Positions 1 to 12,241 of a DNA stretch of 64,000 nucleotides are shown in pieces. Origin of the DNA: Aquabacterium commune. Lineage in GTDB: Bacteria > Pseudomonadota > Gammaproteobacteria > Burkholderiales > Burkholderiaceae_C. The stretch covers positions 434,001 through 498,000 of the forward strand of contig NZ_SNXW01000002.1 in assembly GCF_004362855.1 (NCBI RefSeq). Reading direction: 5' to 3'. Position numbers and translations under genes: made by a program. Under the pieces are notes generated by a model. The model saw nothing but the letters and a program-made list of their open reading frames with translations. It ran no database searches and had not been told where the DNA came from. Every line of letters begins with the position of its first letter. Position 1 is the first letter of the stretch.

Positions 1-1
1 C

Positions 2-676
2 GTGAGCGTGCAGGCGCAGATGGTGCCGCGCGACGAGCACTTCCTGCACCAGGGCCAGACCTCCGGCGTGACCGCCGTGCGCGTGCGCTGGGGCCATGCC
101 CCAGCGGCGGCGGACATGCGCGGACAAGGCCTGGCGCTCAAAGGCCAGACGTCATGGCCGCGCTGGGAAGGCCGCATCGGCGCCGTCATCGACCGCCCCA
201 TCAACCCGCTGCGCGACAGCTTCGTGCTGGCCCAACCCATGCAGGCCGGCCTCCAAATGCGCAGCATGCACGTGCTCTCCGACTACTACGTCGAAGGCGG
301 CTTCCGCGCCACGGTCGGCCTGGTCAGCGGCGAGGCCGGACAAGCCTGGTGGTCCAGTGGCGACAATGGCGGCGGCCTCAACCTCAGCCTGCAGCACATC
401 GACAGCCTGGGCGCGCCCGTTGGCCTCGGCCAGCAGCGCGGCCTGACCCTGCCCCAGCCCAATGCCTACGTCGGTGCCGGCTACAGCACCCGCCTGAGCA
501 ACCCGCAGCAAAATGCCGTCTGGCGCTTCAACGCCGACTTCGGCCTCATCAACACCAGCGGCGCCAATGGCACGAGCCTGTCCAGCATCCTGCAAGGCGA
601 CCGCTCACTGGACGAAGCCTTGCGCACCCTGCGCATGCGCCCCGTGATCAAGGTGTCCCTGGGCTACGCTTTCTGA
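2..676 (+). CDS. C-terminal part of an outer-membrane-like hypothetical protein
   Basis: The reading frame is open to the left window edge, so the true start lies upstream; 224 codons are visible. I do not recognise the family. The visible part alternates polar and hydrophobic residues, is rich in Gly, Asn and aromatic residues, and ends in a Gly-Tyr-Ala-Phe C-terminus. A terminal Phe after alternating residues is typical of beta-barrel outer membrane proteins recognised by the BAM complex. I infer an envelope location only. It reads towards grxD with a gap of about 90 bases and no obvious terminator between them. Confidence 0.55.
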   Translation: MSVQAQMVPRDEHFLHQGQTSGVTAVRVRWGHAPAAADMRGQGLALKGQTSWPRWEGRIGAVIDRPINPLRDSFVLAQPMQAGLQMRSMHVLSDYYVEGGFRATVGLVSGEAGQAWWSSGDNGGGLNLSLQHIDSLGAPVGLGQQRGLTLPQPNAYVGAGYSTRLSNPQQNAVWRFNADFGLINTSGANGTSLSSILQGDRSLDEALRTLRMRPVIKVSLGYAF

Positions 677-769
677 CAACGCCGATGGGGATGATGGCCG
701 AGACCGCCGCGCACGCGCCTCAGGCCTGATATAACCGGGCCTGTTGATTTTTTCGAAGAAGCACCAGCC

Positions 770-1081
770 ATGAGCGACGTTCAGCAGCGCATCGACGCCC
801 TTGTCAAAGGCCACAAAGTGGTCCTGTTCATGAAGGGCACTGCCCAGTTCCCGCAATGCGGCTTTTCCGGCCGCGCCATCCAGATCCTCAAGGCCTGTGG
901 CGTCCAGGACATCACGACCGTGAACGTGCTGGAAGACGAAGGCATCCGCCAGGGCATCAAGGCTTACGCCAACTGGCCCACCATCCCCCAGCTCTACGTC
1001 AACGGCGAGTTCGTCGGCGGCTCCGACATCATGATGGAGATGTACCAGGCTGGCGAGCTGCAGCAAGAACTGGCCAAGTGA
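770..1081 (+). CDS. grxD: Monothiol glutaredoxin, Grx4/GrxD family
   Basis: A 103-residue CGFS-type monothiol glutaredoxin. The active-site Cys is residue 30 in the CGFS motif, preceded by the MKGT loop that contacts glutathione. The TIPQ cis-Pro motif and the GG-S-D glutathione-binding segment follow. Proteins of this family hold a glutathione-ligated [2Fe-2S] cluster and pass it to apo-proteins, usually with a BolA partner; no bolA gene is in the window. Length is normal for the family. It lies 7 bases upstream of ubiX in the same direction, so the two are probably co-transcribed. Confidence 0.96.
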   Translation: MSDVQQRIDALVKGHKVVLFMKGTAQFPQCGFSGRAIQILKACGVQDITTVNVLEDEGIRQGIKAYANWPTIPQLYVNGEFVGGSDIMMEMYQAGELQQELAK

Positions 1082-1088
1082 GCCAGGC

Positions 1089-1673
1089 GTGCCGCCTGTG
1101 ACCCCGCCCCGCACCCGCCGCCTCATCGTCGGCATCACGGGCGCCAGCGGTGCGCTCTACGGCGTGCGCCTGCTGCAGCGCGCACGCACGCTGGGCATTG
1201 ACACCCACCTGGTGGCCACGCCTGCGGGCATCCTCAACGTCCACCACGAGATGGGCCTGAGCCGCTCCGAGCTCGAAGCGCTGGCCACGCAGGCCCATGC
1301 GCCAGGCGACGTCGGCGCCTGCATCGCCAGCGGCAGTTTCACGACCGACGCCATGGTGATCGCCCCTTGCTCGATGAAAACGCTGGCCTCCGTGGCCCAC
1401 GGTTTCGGCGACAACCTGCTCACCCGCGCGGCCGACGTCACCCTCAAGGAACGCCGCCGCCTGGTGCTGATGGTGCGCGAAACGCCCTTCAACCTGGCCC
1501 ACCTGCGCAACATGACGGCCGTCACCGAGATGGGCGGCATCGTCTTCCCGCCGCTGCCGGCTTTCTACCACCGGCCGCAAACCATCGAGCAGCTCATCGA
1601 CGACACCGTCGAGCGCGTGCTGGCCGTCTTGCAGATGGAAGCCGCCCGGCCCACCGAATGGCAAGGGCTGTGA
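1089..1673 (+). CDS. ubiX: Flavin prenyltransferase UbiX
   Basis: A 194-residue UbiX/Pad1-type protein, which prenylates FMN to make the cofactor of UbiD-type decarboxylases (ubiquinone biosynthesis, also aromatic acid decarboxylation). Visible family motifs are the GASGA nucleotide-binding loop near residue 18, the PCSMKTLA segment in the middle and the RETPFNLAHLRNM segment towards the C-terminus. The start is GTG; no in-frame ATG precedes the GASG motif. The gap to grxD is only 7 bases. No ubiD partner is seen in the window. Confidence 0.95.
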   Translation: MPPVTPPRTRRLIVGITGASGALYGVRLLQRARTLGIDTHLVATPAGILNVHHEMGLSRSELEALATQAHAPGDVGACIASGSFTTDAMVIAPCSMKTLASVAHGFGDNLLTRAADVTLKERRRLVLMVRETPFNLAHLRNMTAVTEMGGIVFPPLPAFYHRPQTIEQLIDDTVERVLAVLQMEAARPTEWQGL

Positions 1674-1700
1674 GCCGCTGAGGCTTGCAGCACAAACGGC

Positions 1701-2414
1701 TCAGCGCCGTACCGCCATCGTCACAGTCCCGGCATCGGCCACCTGCGTGCCGCCCTCCGGCAGCTTCCAGCCGCGCCAGGCGGCCGTGACCATGTTGGGG
1801 TACTCGGCCCGCCCGCGGCTGCCGTTGTAGCGGCCCAGGGCCAGGAACAGGTTGCCCCGCTCCACATCGAGGTAGTGCCGCAGGATCACGCAACCGAAGC
1901 GGATGTTGGTCTGCATGTGGAAGAGGCTGGCCGGGTCGCCCGTGCCGATGGTGCGCGACCAGAACGGCATGATCTGCATGTAGCCGCGCGCGCCCACCGA
2001 AGAAATCGCGTACTTGCGAAAGCCGCTTTCCACCTGGATCAGTCCCAGCACCAGGCCGGGCTCCAGGCCCGCGCGCTTGGCCTCGTAACAGACGGTCTGC
2101 AGGAATTCTCGGCGCACCAGCTCTTCGGGCTTGCGCTTGAGCAGCTTGGCCTCCAGGGACACCGCCCAGCCTTCGCACTGTTGGCGTTGCGCGGCGTCGG
2201 CAAACACCAGCACCGGCTCGGTCCGGCCGATCGCGGCCGACAGGGCCGTGCGCACCGAATCGGCCAAAGGCTCCTCGACCTGGGCACCGGCCCAGGCCGC
2301 ACCCGACACGACAGCGCACACCCCAGCGGCCGTGGCACACACCGCCGCGGCCAGCCAGGCTCTCACCCGGCCACCGAGGCGACGGTCAACAGCGAAAGGC
2401 GAAAGCGTGTCCAT
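1701..2414 (-). CDS. Lytic transglycosylase, SLT-domain family
   Basis: A 237-residue protein with an N-terminal hydrophobic segment at about 19-42 (signal peptide or membrane anchor) and a C-terminal SLT domain. The probable catalytic Glu is residue 129 in the IQVESGF motif, followed by GARGYMQIMP and the ALGRYNGS motif typical of family 1 lytic transglycosylases. Such enzymes cleave the MurNAc-GlcNAc bond of peptidoglycan with formation of 1,6-anhydroMurNAc in the periplasm. It lies 31 bases downstream of proS on the same strand and could be its operon partner. It is convergent with ubiX. Confidence 0.9.
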   Translation of the reverse strand: MDTLSPFAVDRRLGGRVRAWLAAAVCATAAGVCAVVSGAAWAGAQVEEPLADSVRTALSAAIGRTEPVLVFADAAQRQQCEGWAVSLEAKLLKRKPEELVRREFLQTVCYEAKRAGLEPGLVLGLIQVESGFRKYAISSVGARGYMQIMPFWSRTIGTGDPASLFHMQTNIRFGCVILRHYLDVERGNLFLALGRYNGSRGRAEYPNMVTAAWRGWKLPEGGTQVADAGTVTMAVRR

Positions 2415-2445
2415 GGTCCGCTACATTAGCGCAACGCTGTGACAG

Positions 2446-4212
2446 TCATCCGGCGATTTGCAGGCGAGACAGCAGGTGGTTCAGGACTTCCGTCACGGGC
2501 ACCTTCGCCGCTTCGGCATCCTGACGCCCTTGGTATTCGGCCAGGCCTTCTTTCAGGCCCTTGTCACCGAACACCACGCGGTGCGGCACGCCGATCAGCT
2601 CCCAGTCGGCGAACATGGCACCGGGGCGCTCACCGCGGTCGTCGAGGATCACGTCCACGCCCTTGGCCAGCAGTTGCGCGTGCAGTTCGTCGGCGGCGGC
2701 TTTGACAGCTTCTGAGCGGTCGTAGCCCACCGGGCAGATCACCACGGTGAAAGGCGCGATGGCCTCCGGCCAGACGATGCCGCGCTCGTCGTGGCGCTGC
2801 TCGATGGCCGCGCCCAGGATGCGCGTGATGCCAATGCCGTAGCAACCCATCTCGAAATGCTTGGGCTTGCCATCGACATCCAGGAAGGTCGCGTTCATGG
2901 CCTTGGAATACTTCGTGCCCAGGTAGAACACGTGGCCGACTTCGATGCCGCGCTGGATGGCCAACACGCCCTGGCCGTCGGGAGACGGGTCGCCTTCGAC
3001 GACGTTGCGGATGTCGGCGATCAGGTCAGGCTCGGGCAGGTCACGGCCCCAGTTCACGCCGCGGAGGTGGAAGCCCGCGTCGTTGGCACCGCAGACGAAA
3101 TCGGCCATGTTCGCCACCGTGCGGTCGGCGATCACCTTGACGGGCTGGGCCAGCTTGACCGGGCCCAGGTAGCCCGGCTGGGTGCCGAAGTGCGCGACGA
3201 TTTCCTTTTCGGTGGCGAAGCGGAAGCCGGCCTTCAAGCCGGTGCCATCGGGCAACTGCACCTTGCCGGCCTTGACCTCGTTGAGCTCGTGGTCGCCACG
3301 CACCAGGAACAGCCAGACCGTGCTCTCGACGATCTCGCCCTTGTCGTTGGTCTCGTCGGTGGCCAGCACCAGGGACTTGACCGTCTGCGACAGCGGCAGG
3401 CCCAGCAGCTCGGCCACATCGCCACAGGTGCTCTTGCCGGGCGTCGTCACCTTCTCCATGGCCTGCGACGCTGCACCACGCTGCGCGATCAGGCTCACGG
3501 CTTCGGCCAGCTCGATGTTGGCGGCGTAGTCGCTGGTGGGGCAATAGACGATGGCGTCTTCGCCCGTGTCGGCGATCACCTGGAACTCGTGCGAGCGGTC
3601 GCCCCCGATGGCGCCGGTGTCGGCGGCCACGGCGCGGAACTGCAGGCCCAGGCGCTGAAAGATGCGGCTGTAGGCGGCGAACATGCCGTCGTAGGTCTTG
3701 CCGGCGCTCTCGACGTCGCGGTCGAAGGAGTAGGCGTCCTTCATCGTGAACTCGCGGCCGCGCATGATGCCGAAGCGCGGGCGGCGCTCGTCGCGGAACT
3801 TGGTCTGGATCTGGTAGAAATTCTTGGGCAGCTGGCGGTAGCTGCGCAGCTCCTGGCGCGCGATGTCGGTGACGACCTCTTCGGCGGTGGGCTGGATGAC
3901 GAAGTCGCGGTCGTGGCGGTCCTTGAAGCGCAGCAGCTCGTCGCCCATCTTCTCGAAGCGGCCGGTTTCCTGCCACAGCTCGGCCGGCTGCACCACGGGC
4001 ATGACCAGCTCGACGCAACCTGCCTTGTTCAGCTCATCGCGGACGATGTTCTCGACCTTGCGGATGGTGCGCAGGCCCATGGGCATGTAGTTGTACAGGC
4101 CCGCGCCCAGCTTCTTGATGAAGCCCGCGCGCGTCATCAGCTTGTGGCTGACGATTTCTGCGTCTGCAGGGGCTTCCTTGAGGGTCGAAATGAAGAACTG
4201 TGAGGCTTTCAT
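2446..4212 (-). CDS. proS: Prolyl-tRNA synthetase, bacterial type with editing domain
   Basis: A 588-residue class IIa aminoacyl-tRNA synthetase that charges tRNA(Pro). It begins [15 protein letters not shown], the standard start of proteobacterial ProS; an upstream in-frame start would add six residues with no family match. The class II motif 2 region (RDERRPRFG...[11 protein letters not shown]) is clear, and length agrees with the bacterial type that carries the INS editing insertion between motifs 2 and 3. The C-terminal anticodon-binding domain is complete. It is divergent from rppH, with about 110 bases between the two starts. Confidence 0.97.
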   Translation of the reverse strand: MKASQFFISTLKEAPADAEIVSHKLMTRAGFIKKLGAGLYNYMPMGLRTIRKVENIVRDELNKAGCVELVMPVVQPAELWQETGRFEKMGDELLRFKDRHDRDFVIQPTAEEVVTDIARQELRSYRQLPKNFYQIQTKFRDERRPRFGIMRGREFTMKDAYSFDRDVESAGKTYDGMFAAYSRIFQRLGLQFRAVAADTGAIGGDRSHEFQVIADTGEDAIVYCPTSDYAANIELAEAVSLIAQRGAASQAMEKVTTPGKSTCGDVAELLGLPLSQTVKSLVLATDETNDKGEIVESTVWLFLVRGDHELNEVKAGKVQLPDGTGLKAGFRFATEKEIVAHFGTQPGYLGPVKLAQPVKVIADRTVANMADFVCGANDAGFHLRGVNWGRDLPEPDLIADIRNVVEGDPSPDGQGVLAIQRGIEVGHVFYLGTKYSKAMNATFLDVDGKPKHFEMGCYGIGITRILGAAIEQRHDERGIVWPEAIAPFTVVICPVGYDRSEAVKAAADELHAQLLAKGVDVILDDRGERPGAMFADWELIGVPHRVVFGDKGLKEGLAEYQGRQDAEAAKVPVTEVLNHLLSRLQIAG

Positions 4213-4245
4213 GGCAGAAAAAAAGTGCACCGCTCAGGTGAGGCC

Positions 4246-4274
4246 TTGACAAACGCCTCAGGGTCTAGGCGTTT
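4246..4274. promoter_or_regulatory. Inverted repeat with overlapping -35-like box between proS and rppH
   Basis: The 110-base divergent gap contains a perfect 8-bp inverted repeat, AAACGCCT at 4251-4258 and AGGCGTTT at 4267-4274. A consensus-like TTGACA at 4246-4251 on the plus strand shares one base with the left arm. I see no good -10 at the usual distance, so the promoter call is tentative. The repeat could be an operator or a hairpin in either transcript. Confidence 0.35.
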
Positions 4275-4322
4275 CGGCTCAGCGGTGCAATAATGAAACC
4301 AGTTGAAAATTTGGAGTTGATT

Positions 4323-4892
4323 ATGCTCGACCGGGAAGGCTTCCGCCCCAACGTCGGCATCATCCTGCTCAATCACCGGAACCAGGTATTTTGGGGCAAA
4401 CGCATCCGCACCCATTCCTGGCAATTCCCGCAAGGCGGCATCAAGCATGGTGAGTCGCCCGAGCAGGCGATGTTCCGCGAGCTCCACGAAGAAGTGGGCT
4501 TGCTGCCCGACCACGTGCGCATCGTCGCGCGCACCCGGGACTGGCTGCGCTATGAGGTGCCGATGCACTTCATCCGCAAGGATGCGCGCGGCCACTACAA
4601 AGGCCAGAAGCAGATCTGGTTCCTGCTGCAGCTCACCGGGCGTGACTGCGACATGAACCTGCGCGCCACCAGCCACCCGGAGTTCGACGCCTGGCGTTGG
4701 CACGAGTACTGGGTGCCGCTGGACACCGTCATCGAGTTCAAACGCGACGTCTATCAGCTGGCGCTGTCGGAGCTGGCGCGCTTCCTGCCGAAGCCGCAAG
4801 GCCAGCTCAACCGCTTCTTGCGGGGCGGCATGCGGGGTGTGCGCCAGGACGCAGAAGCCTCCATGGAGGGCAGCGGCGACTCGCCGTACTGA
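4323..4892 (+). CDS. rppH: RNA pyrophosphohydrolase, Nudix family
   Basis: A 189-residue Nudix hydrolase of the RppH/NudH type, which removes pyrophosphate from 5'-triphosphate RNA and starts RNase E-dependent decay. I chose the ATG giving [13 protein letters not shown], the usual family N-terminus, rather than a start 30 bases upstream. The Nudix box follows the pattern G-x5-E-x7-RE-x2-EE-x-G, from GGIKHGES to [10 protein letters not shown]. The QFPQGG segment just before it is characteristic of RppH. A strong hairpin lies 34 bases downstream. Confidence 0.95.
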   Translation: MLDREGFRPNVGIILLNHRNQVFWGKRIRTHSWQFPQGGIKHGESPEQAMFRELHEEVGLLPDHVRIVARTRDWLRYEVPMHFIRKDARGHYKGQKQIWFLLQLTGRDCDMNLRATSHPEFDAWRWHEYWVPLDTVIEFKRDVYQLALSELARFLPKPQGQLNRFLRGGMRGVRQDAEASMEGSGDSPY

Positions 4893-4925
4893 CCTGGTCG
4901 GACACCGGTTGCGAATGGCCGTGAA

Positions 4926-4949
4926 AAAGGGCTCCCGCGGGAGCCCTTT
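4926..4949. terminator. Bidirectional rho-independent terminator after rppH
   Basis: A perfect 11-bp stem (AAAGGGCTCCC / GGGAGCCCTTT) with a 2-base centre, flanked by A's on the left and T's on the right. It sits between the convergent ends of rppH and the AdeT-like gene and can serve both strands. Confidence 0.85.
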
Positions 4950-4996
4950 GCTTTGTCTGCGCCAGCCGGGTCAGCTTGCCCCGGCCAGTGCACACC

Positions 4997-6064
4997 TCAG
5001 TCGATTTCGGCCTTGGACGCGCATTCGGCGTCAGAGGCGTTGATGCTGCAGCGCGCGCGTTTGATGATGTTCAGGCCCTGCTTGTTGTAGAGGCCTTGCT
5101 TGGCGATCTCGATGCGCGACTCGCGGAACATCAGCACGTACTTGGGCACGGCTTCCACGGGCAGGTCCTGCCACATGGCAGCGGGGATGCCGTTTTCGGC
5201 GGCCTTGATGAGGCGCAGCGCGTTGTCGAACTTGGTCAGCCAGTACTGGCGCGAGGCCTCGCCGAAGCCCTCGGGGAACTTGGCCTTGTTGATGACCATC
5301 TGCACCGTCGGGATCATGATGGGCAAGCGACCGATGCCGCCGGTTGCGCCGATGCCCTTGTAGAGCTCGAAGGGCTTGAAGGCCACGGCAGGCAGGGTGA
5401 CCATGTCAACGAAGCCGTTGTTGAACTTCGGACCGATGTTGGTGACGTCCACCGAGACGGGTTGCGCGCCGATGCGCTGGATCATCACGCCCTGGGCCTT
5501 GTCGTAGTCGAAGGCCGCGATCTTCTTGCCCGAGAGGGCTTCGACGGAGTTGATCTTGCGGTCACGCACCATCGGGTAGGCCGCGCCCAGCGGGAAGATG
5601 CCGCCGATTTCGTAGTTGCCCTCGACCATCAGCTTGCCGGCCTTGGGGTCGGCGAAAACCTGGATGACCTTGCGCACCACCTCGTAGCTGGCGTCGATGT
5701 CCACCTTGCCGCCCTTGACGATGGTGGTGGCGCCGATGCTGTCGAGCGAACCCGCGACGTTGTTGAACTGGCGGGTGCGGAAGCCGGTGGCGATGACGCC
5801 ATCGCACTGGCCGGCGCGGAAGTCCTCGATGGCCACGCGCTCATCGACGTAGCTCTTGAGTTCGATGTCGGCGCCGTGCTTTTGCATGGCGATGGCGTAG
5901 TCGGTGGCCTGGGCATAGACGTCGCCCGTCTTGCCGGCCACGTCCCAGACGCAGACCAGGGTCTTGGCCTGGACGGCCGAGGAGGCGCCGAAAGCGGTGA
6001 TCAGGGCAGAGGCAGCCAGGGCCAGCGGCTTGAGGCAGGCCAGGGTGCGGTTTTTCAAGGACAT
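4997..6064 (-). CDS. Periplasmic solute-binding protein, AdeT1/2-like
   Basis: A 355-residue secreted protein. The chosen ATG has an AGGAG ribosome site 8 bases upstream and gives a classic signal peptide (positive start, hydrophobic core, cleavage near SAVQA). The mature start KTLVCVWDVAGKTGD and the overall pattern resemble the AdeT1/2 putative solute-binding family, which is distantly similar to TRAP transporter DctP proteins. No TRAP membrane subunits are adjacent, so ligand and partner are unknown. There are two cysteines near the C-terminus, possibly a disulfide. Family assignment rests on recalled similarity, not a search. Confidence 0.65.
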   Translation of the reverse strand: MSLKNRTLACLKPLALAASALITAFGASSAVQAKTLVCVWDVAGKTGDVYAQATDYAIAMQKHGADIELKSYVDERVAIEDFRAGQCDGVIATGFRTRQFNNVAGSLDSIGATTIVKGGKVDIDASYEVVRKVIQVFADPKAGKLMVEGNYEIGGIFPLGAAYPMVRDRKINSVEALSGKKIAAFDYDKAQGVMIQRIGAQPVSVDVTNIGPKFNNGFVDMVTLPAVAFKPFELYKGIGATGGIGRLPIMIPTVQMVINKAKFPEGFGEASRQYWLTKFDNALRLIKAAENGIPAAMWQDLPVEAVPKYVLMFRESRIEIAKQGLYNKQGLNIIKRARCSINASDAECASKAEID

Positions 6065-6286
6065 GGGGACTCCTGGGAGGGGTCGGATGGACAAGGAACG
6101 GGGTCAAGCGCCGCAGCGCAGGTCCGTCTTTTTAACGTCTTGCGCCGGGTCCTGCTGGACAGGCAAAACCCTTGGAACCCCCATCAGGGGGTGCTTCGGG
6201 CGGCTTGAACGCCAGCGCCCATCATGCCGTCAGTTGTCGCCGCTGCACGCCATGTTGCAAAAAGTGACAACAGGATTGTCCTGATT

Positions 6287-9222
<2,936 letters not shown>

Positions 9223-9480
9223 TCAGACCGGGGTGACGACCACGGTCTTGCGGTTCAGCGAGCCCTTGACGGCGAAGGACACCGTGCCGTCCACCAGCGC
9301 GAACAGGCTGTGGTCGCGGCCCATGCCGACGTTGGGACCCGCATGGAAGCGGGTGCCACGTTGGCGAACGATGATCGAGCCTGCGGGGACCACTTGGCCG
9401 CCAAAGACCTTCACACCCAGCATCTTGGGTTGGGAATCACGGCCGTTCCGCGTGGAACCGCCGCCTTTTTTCTGTGCCAT
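9223..9480 (-). CDS. rpmA: 50S ribosomal protein L27
   Basis: An 85-residue L27 with the conserved N-terminal [16 protein letters not shown] segment that reaches the peptidyl-transferase centre, followed by the LGVK-FGGQVV and [10 protein letters not shown] motifs. There is no N-terminal extension of the type cleaved in Firmicutes. It lies 42 bases downstream of rplU, in the universal rplU-rpmA arrangement. Confidence 0.98.
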   Translation of the reverse strand: MAQKKGGGSTRNGRDSQPKMLGVKVFGGQVVPAGSIIVRQRGTRFHAGPNVGMGRDHSLFALVDGTVSFAVKGSLNRKTVVVTPV

Positions 9481-9522
9481 GGATTTTCTCCTGAGGGACT
9501 AGATTGAGGACGAACGGGCGGA

Positions 9523-9834
9523 TCAGGCGTTCACGGAGCTGATTTCCAGCTCGGTGTAGTTCTGACGGTGGCCCTGGCGCTTCTGGTAGTGCTTGCGACG
9601 GCGCATCTTGAAGATGCGGACCTTGTCGTGCCGACCTTGCGACAGAACGGTTGCCTTGACAGTTGCGCCAGCCACCAAGGGCGTGCCCACCGTGAGTTCA
9701 GCGCCGGAGCCGACTGCCAGAACCTGGTCGATCACGATCTCTTGGCCAACGTCCGCAGCAATCTGTTCTACTTTAATTTTTTCGCCGGCAGCAACTTTGT
9801 ATTGCTTACCACCGGTTTTTATGACCGCGTACAT
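9523..9834 (-). CDS. rplU: 50S ribosomal protein L21
   Basis: A 103-residue L21. I chose the start [14 protein letters not shown], the universal N-terminus; an upstream in-frame start would add 13 unrelated residues. An AAAGG ribosome site precedes it. The C-terminal [16 protein letters not shown] basic segment that binds 23S rRNA is present. It is first gene of the rplU-rpmA unit. Confidence 0.98.
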   Translation of the reverse strand: MYAVIKTGGKQYKVAAGEKIKVEQIAADVGQEIVIDQVLAVGSGAELTVGTPLVAGATVKATVLSQGRHDKVRIFKMRRRKHYQKRQGHRQNYTELEISSVNA

Positions 9835-9901
9835 GTTGAGACCTTTCAAAAAAGAGCTTGTGCCTCCACCCAAAGTGCCTCGAAGGTGACAGCCATCATC
9901 T

Positions 9902-9917
9902 TCTGACTTGCGTCAGA
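9902..9917 (-). promoter_or_regulatory. Leader hairpin upstream of rplU
   Basis: A 6-bp inverted repeat TCTGAC-ttgc-GTCAGA lies about 70 bases upstream of the rplU start, in the gap before the patatin gene. On the minus strand it would fall in the rplU leader or at its promoter. A role in ribosomal protein control is only a guess. Confidence 0.25.
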
Positions 9918-9944
9918 AAAACGCACACTGGCACCCAAGGCGCT

Positions 9945-11198
9945 CTAAGCGAAGCTCTCCACTTTAGCCGGGCCTGATGATGCTGTCAAGTTCGGGCCAT
10001 CTTGCGCGCCGGGAGCCCCCCAGCCGAAGAAGCGCACCACCTCCTCGCGCTTGGCGAGGGCGTCGGTGAAGCCGAGGTGGATCAGCTCCCGCGTGAACGA
10101 GGATTCGAACAGCAGGTAGCTGGCCAGGGCCGTGCCGCGGGCGCTTTTGCCCCGACCGTACACGCCCACGGCACGCAGCATGCCGCGCACAGCGGGCGGC
10201 AGCGCCCAGAGGTGGCGCGCGGCGATGTCGTCGATGCGCTGGCTGGGCGCGATCACCAGGATGTCCACCGGGCGCAGCGACGTCTGGGCGCGCTGCTCGG
10301 GCGTGAGCAGACCCAGCGTGTGGTTGACGCGCTGCATGCGCTCGATGTCCACGGCCAGGGCGTCCAGGAAGATGCTGGACATCGCGTGGCCGGCGATCTG
10401 CGCCAGGTTGGGGTACTCGGCCGCCGTCTGGCGCGGGGCCTGGGGTTCGTGCAGGCGCCCTGCCCCGATCACGAGGATGCGGTCGGCGCCCAGGTGGATG
10501 GCCGGCGACATGGGCGCGGCCTGGCGCATCGCGCCGTCGCCGCAGTAGTGCGCGCCATCGTTGACGCCGAGCTTGACCGAGGGAAAAACGAAAGGGATGG
10601 CCGAGGACGCCATGAGGTGGTCCAGGCTCAGGCTGTCGCGCACGCTGATGCGCTGCGAGCGCGACCAGGGCTCGATGGGTTCGGCGCTGTCATAGAACGT
10701 GACGTGCTCGCCGGTGGTGTAGCTCGATGCCGTGACGGCGACGGCGTCCAGGTGGCCCTTGGCCATCATCTCGGGGATGCGGTCGATGCTGAACAGGTGG
10801 GGCAGCAGCTCCCGCAGGGGTTCGTTGTCGAGCAAGGAGCGCGGGCGGGCGCGGCGCCAGCGGGCCAGCGCCCAGCCCAGCGAGAACAGGGTGAGCCATT
10901 GCGCCCCGCTGCGGATGACGCCGAAGGAGTCGGAGCGGTACACCTGCTCGGTGCGGAAGTCCCGCCAGACCTCGATCATGGCGCGCAGGGCCAGGTCGTA
11001 GTGGTCGGCGCGACTGGCCAGGGCCATGCCGTTGATGGCGCCAGCCGAGGTGCCGCAGATGATGCGGAATGGGCTGCCGCGGAGTTTTTCACCTGCGTCG
11101 CGCCGGATGAGTTGCAAGGCCTGCAACACGCCCACCTGGTAGGCGGCGCGCGCGCCACCGCCGGTAAGGATGAGGGCGGTCTTCCCGGCGCTGCTCAT
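9945..11198 (-). CDS. Patatin-like phospholipase
   Basis: A 417-residue patatin-family lipid acyl hydrolase. I chose the start MSSAGKTALILTGGG. The oxyanion motif GGGARAAYQ is near residue 15, the nucleophile Ser is in the elbow GTSAG (ICGTSAGAINGMA), and the catalytic Asp is probably in CGDGAMRQ. No signal peptide or barrel domain is seen, so it is a cytosolic or peripheral patatin rather than a secreted one of the PlpD type. Substrate is unknown. Its start lies 13 bases after the stop of the LOG-family gene, so the two form a short operon. Confidence 0.9.
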   Translation of the reverse strand: MSSAGKTALILTGGGARAAYQVGVLQALQLIRRDAGEKLRGSPFRIICGTSAGAINGMALASRADHYDLALRAMIEVWRDFRTEQVYRSDSFGVIRSGAQWLTLFSLGWALARWRRARPRSLLDNEPLRELLPHLFSIDRIPEMMAKGHLDAVAVTASSYTTGEHVTFYDSAEPIEPWSRSQRISVRDSLSLDHLMASSAIPFVFPSVKLGVNDGAHYCGDGAMRQAAPMSPAIHLGADRILVIGAGRLHEPQAPRQTAAEYPNLAQIAGHAMSSIFLDALAVDIERMQRVNHTLGLLTPEQRAQTSLRPVDILVIAPSQRIDDIAARHLWALPPAVRGMLRAVGVYGRGKSARGTALASYLLFESSFTRELIHLGFTDALAKREEVVRFFGWGAPGAQDGPNLTASSGPAKVESFA

Positions 11199-11211
11199 GG
11201 CCCCGTCCGCC

Positions 11212-12117
11212 TCACCAGCCGCAAGCCGTGTCGGCCTCGGGCTGGCCCAGGCGATAGACCTCGCGCAGGGTTTCCCAGGCCTCGTCGGCGGTTTCGACGT
11301 AGCGGAAGAGGTGCACATCCTCCGGGCTGATCATGCCGGTCTCCACGAGGTGCTCGAAGTTGATGAGTTTGGTCCAGAAGGCGCGGCCGAACAGCAGCAC
11401 GGGGCGCTTGCGGCACTTGCCGGTCTGGATGAGGGTGAGCGTCTCGAAAAGCTCATCGAGCGTGCCGAAGCCGCCTGGGAAGCACACCAGCGCCACCGAG
11501 CGCATCAGGAAGTGCATCTTGCGCAGCGCGAAGTAGTGGAACTGGAAGCACAGGCGCGGCGTGATGTAGGGGTTGGGCTCCTGCTCGTGGGGCAGCACGA
11601 TGTTGAGGCCCAGGCTCTTGCCACCGACCTCGTGCGCGCCGCGGTTGCCCGCTTCCATCACGCCCGGGCCACCGCCGGTGACCACGTAGATGGGGTTGTC
11701 CAGCTGCGCGGAGTGCTCGGTGACGAGGCTGGCAAAACGCCGTGCCTCTTCGTAATAGCGCGACATCTCGACGTGGCGCTTGGCCGCGCGGATGGCTTGC
11801 TCGCGCGCGCTGCCCGGTGGCAAGGCCTCGGCCTCGTCCAGGTGGGCATGGGCCACATCGGCGGGCTGGATGCGGGCGCTGCCGAACACCACGATGGTGG
11901 ATTCGATGCCTTCCTCGCGCTGCACCATCTCGGGCTTGAGCAGCTCCAGCTGCATGCGCACCGGGCGCAGGTCGGCGTTGAGCAGGAAGTCGGTGTCGGT
12001 GAAGGCGAGCTGGTAGCTGCTGTCAGGGCCGTTGTACAGGCTGGTCTTGGCCGCATTGCGGGCGTCCTGGACGGCGGTCGGGAAATTGCGTTCCAGCAGC
12101 TCTTTGGGGTTGTTCAT
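11212..12117 (-). CDS. LOG-family (TIGR00730-type) Rossmann-fold protein
   Basis: A 301-residue protein of the lysine-decarboxylase-like/LOG family. The diagnostic motifs are GGGPGVMEAGNRGA and PGGFGTLDELFE (pattern PGGxGTxxE), which bind the nucleotide phosphate in cytokinin-activating phosphoribohydrolases and in bacterial nucleotide 5'-monophosphate nucleosidases. The 5'-end was set at MNNPKELLERNFP. The N-terminal extension of about 90 residues before the Rossmann fold puts it with the longer type II-like members. The biological substrate is not shown by sequence. Confidence 0.85.
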   Translation of the reverse strand: MNNPKELLERNFPTAVQDARNAAKTSLYNGPDSSYQLAFTDTDFLLNADLRPVRMQLELLKPEMVQREEGIESTIVVFGSARIQPADVAHAHLDEAEALPPGSAREQAIRAAKRHVEMSRYYEEARRFASLVTEHSAQLDNPIYVVTGGGPGVMEAGNRGAHEVGGKSLGLNIVLPHEQEPNPYITPRLCFQFHYFALRKMHFLMRSVALVCFPGGFGTLDELFETLTLIQTGKCRKRPVLLFGRAFWTKLINFEHLVETGMISPEDVHLFRYVETADEAWETLREVYRLGQPEADTACGW

Positions 12118-12241
12118 GTCGCAGCGGTTCTGAAGTCGTGGCACCAGTATGGGGCGGCTGCGCAGGGCGGCAGACCGCGAATAGGGGCCGGAAAGCGCGG
12201 GAATCGGACGCTCTAGGACGCTCTCAGGCGCTCTCGGGCGC

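Noticed and set aside
2791-4203. A 470-codon plus-strand frame opposite proS
   Set aside because: Low-complexity composition with no motif and fully antisense to an unmistakable ProS.
6178-6191. CCCCC-ATCA-GGGGG hairpin as a proB terminator
   Set aside because: The stem is only 5 bp and there is no U-run on the minus strand, so I mention it only under proB.
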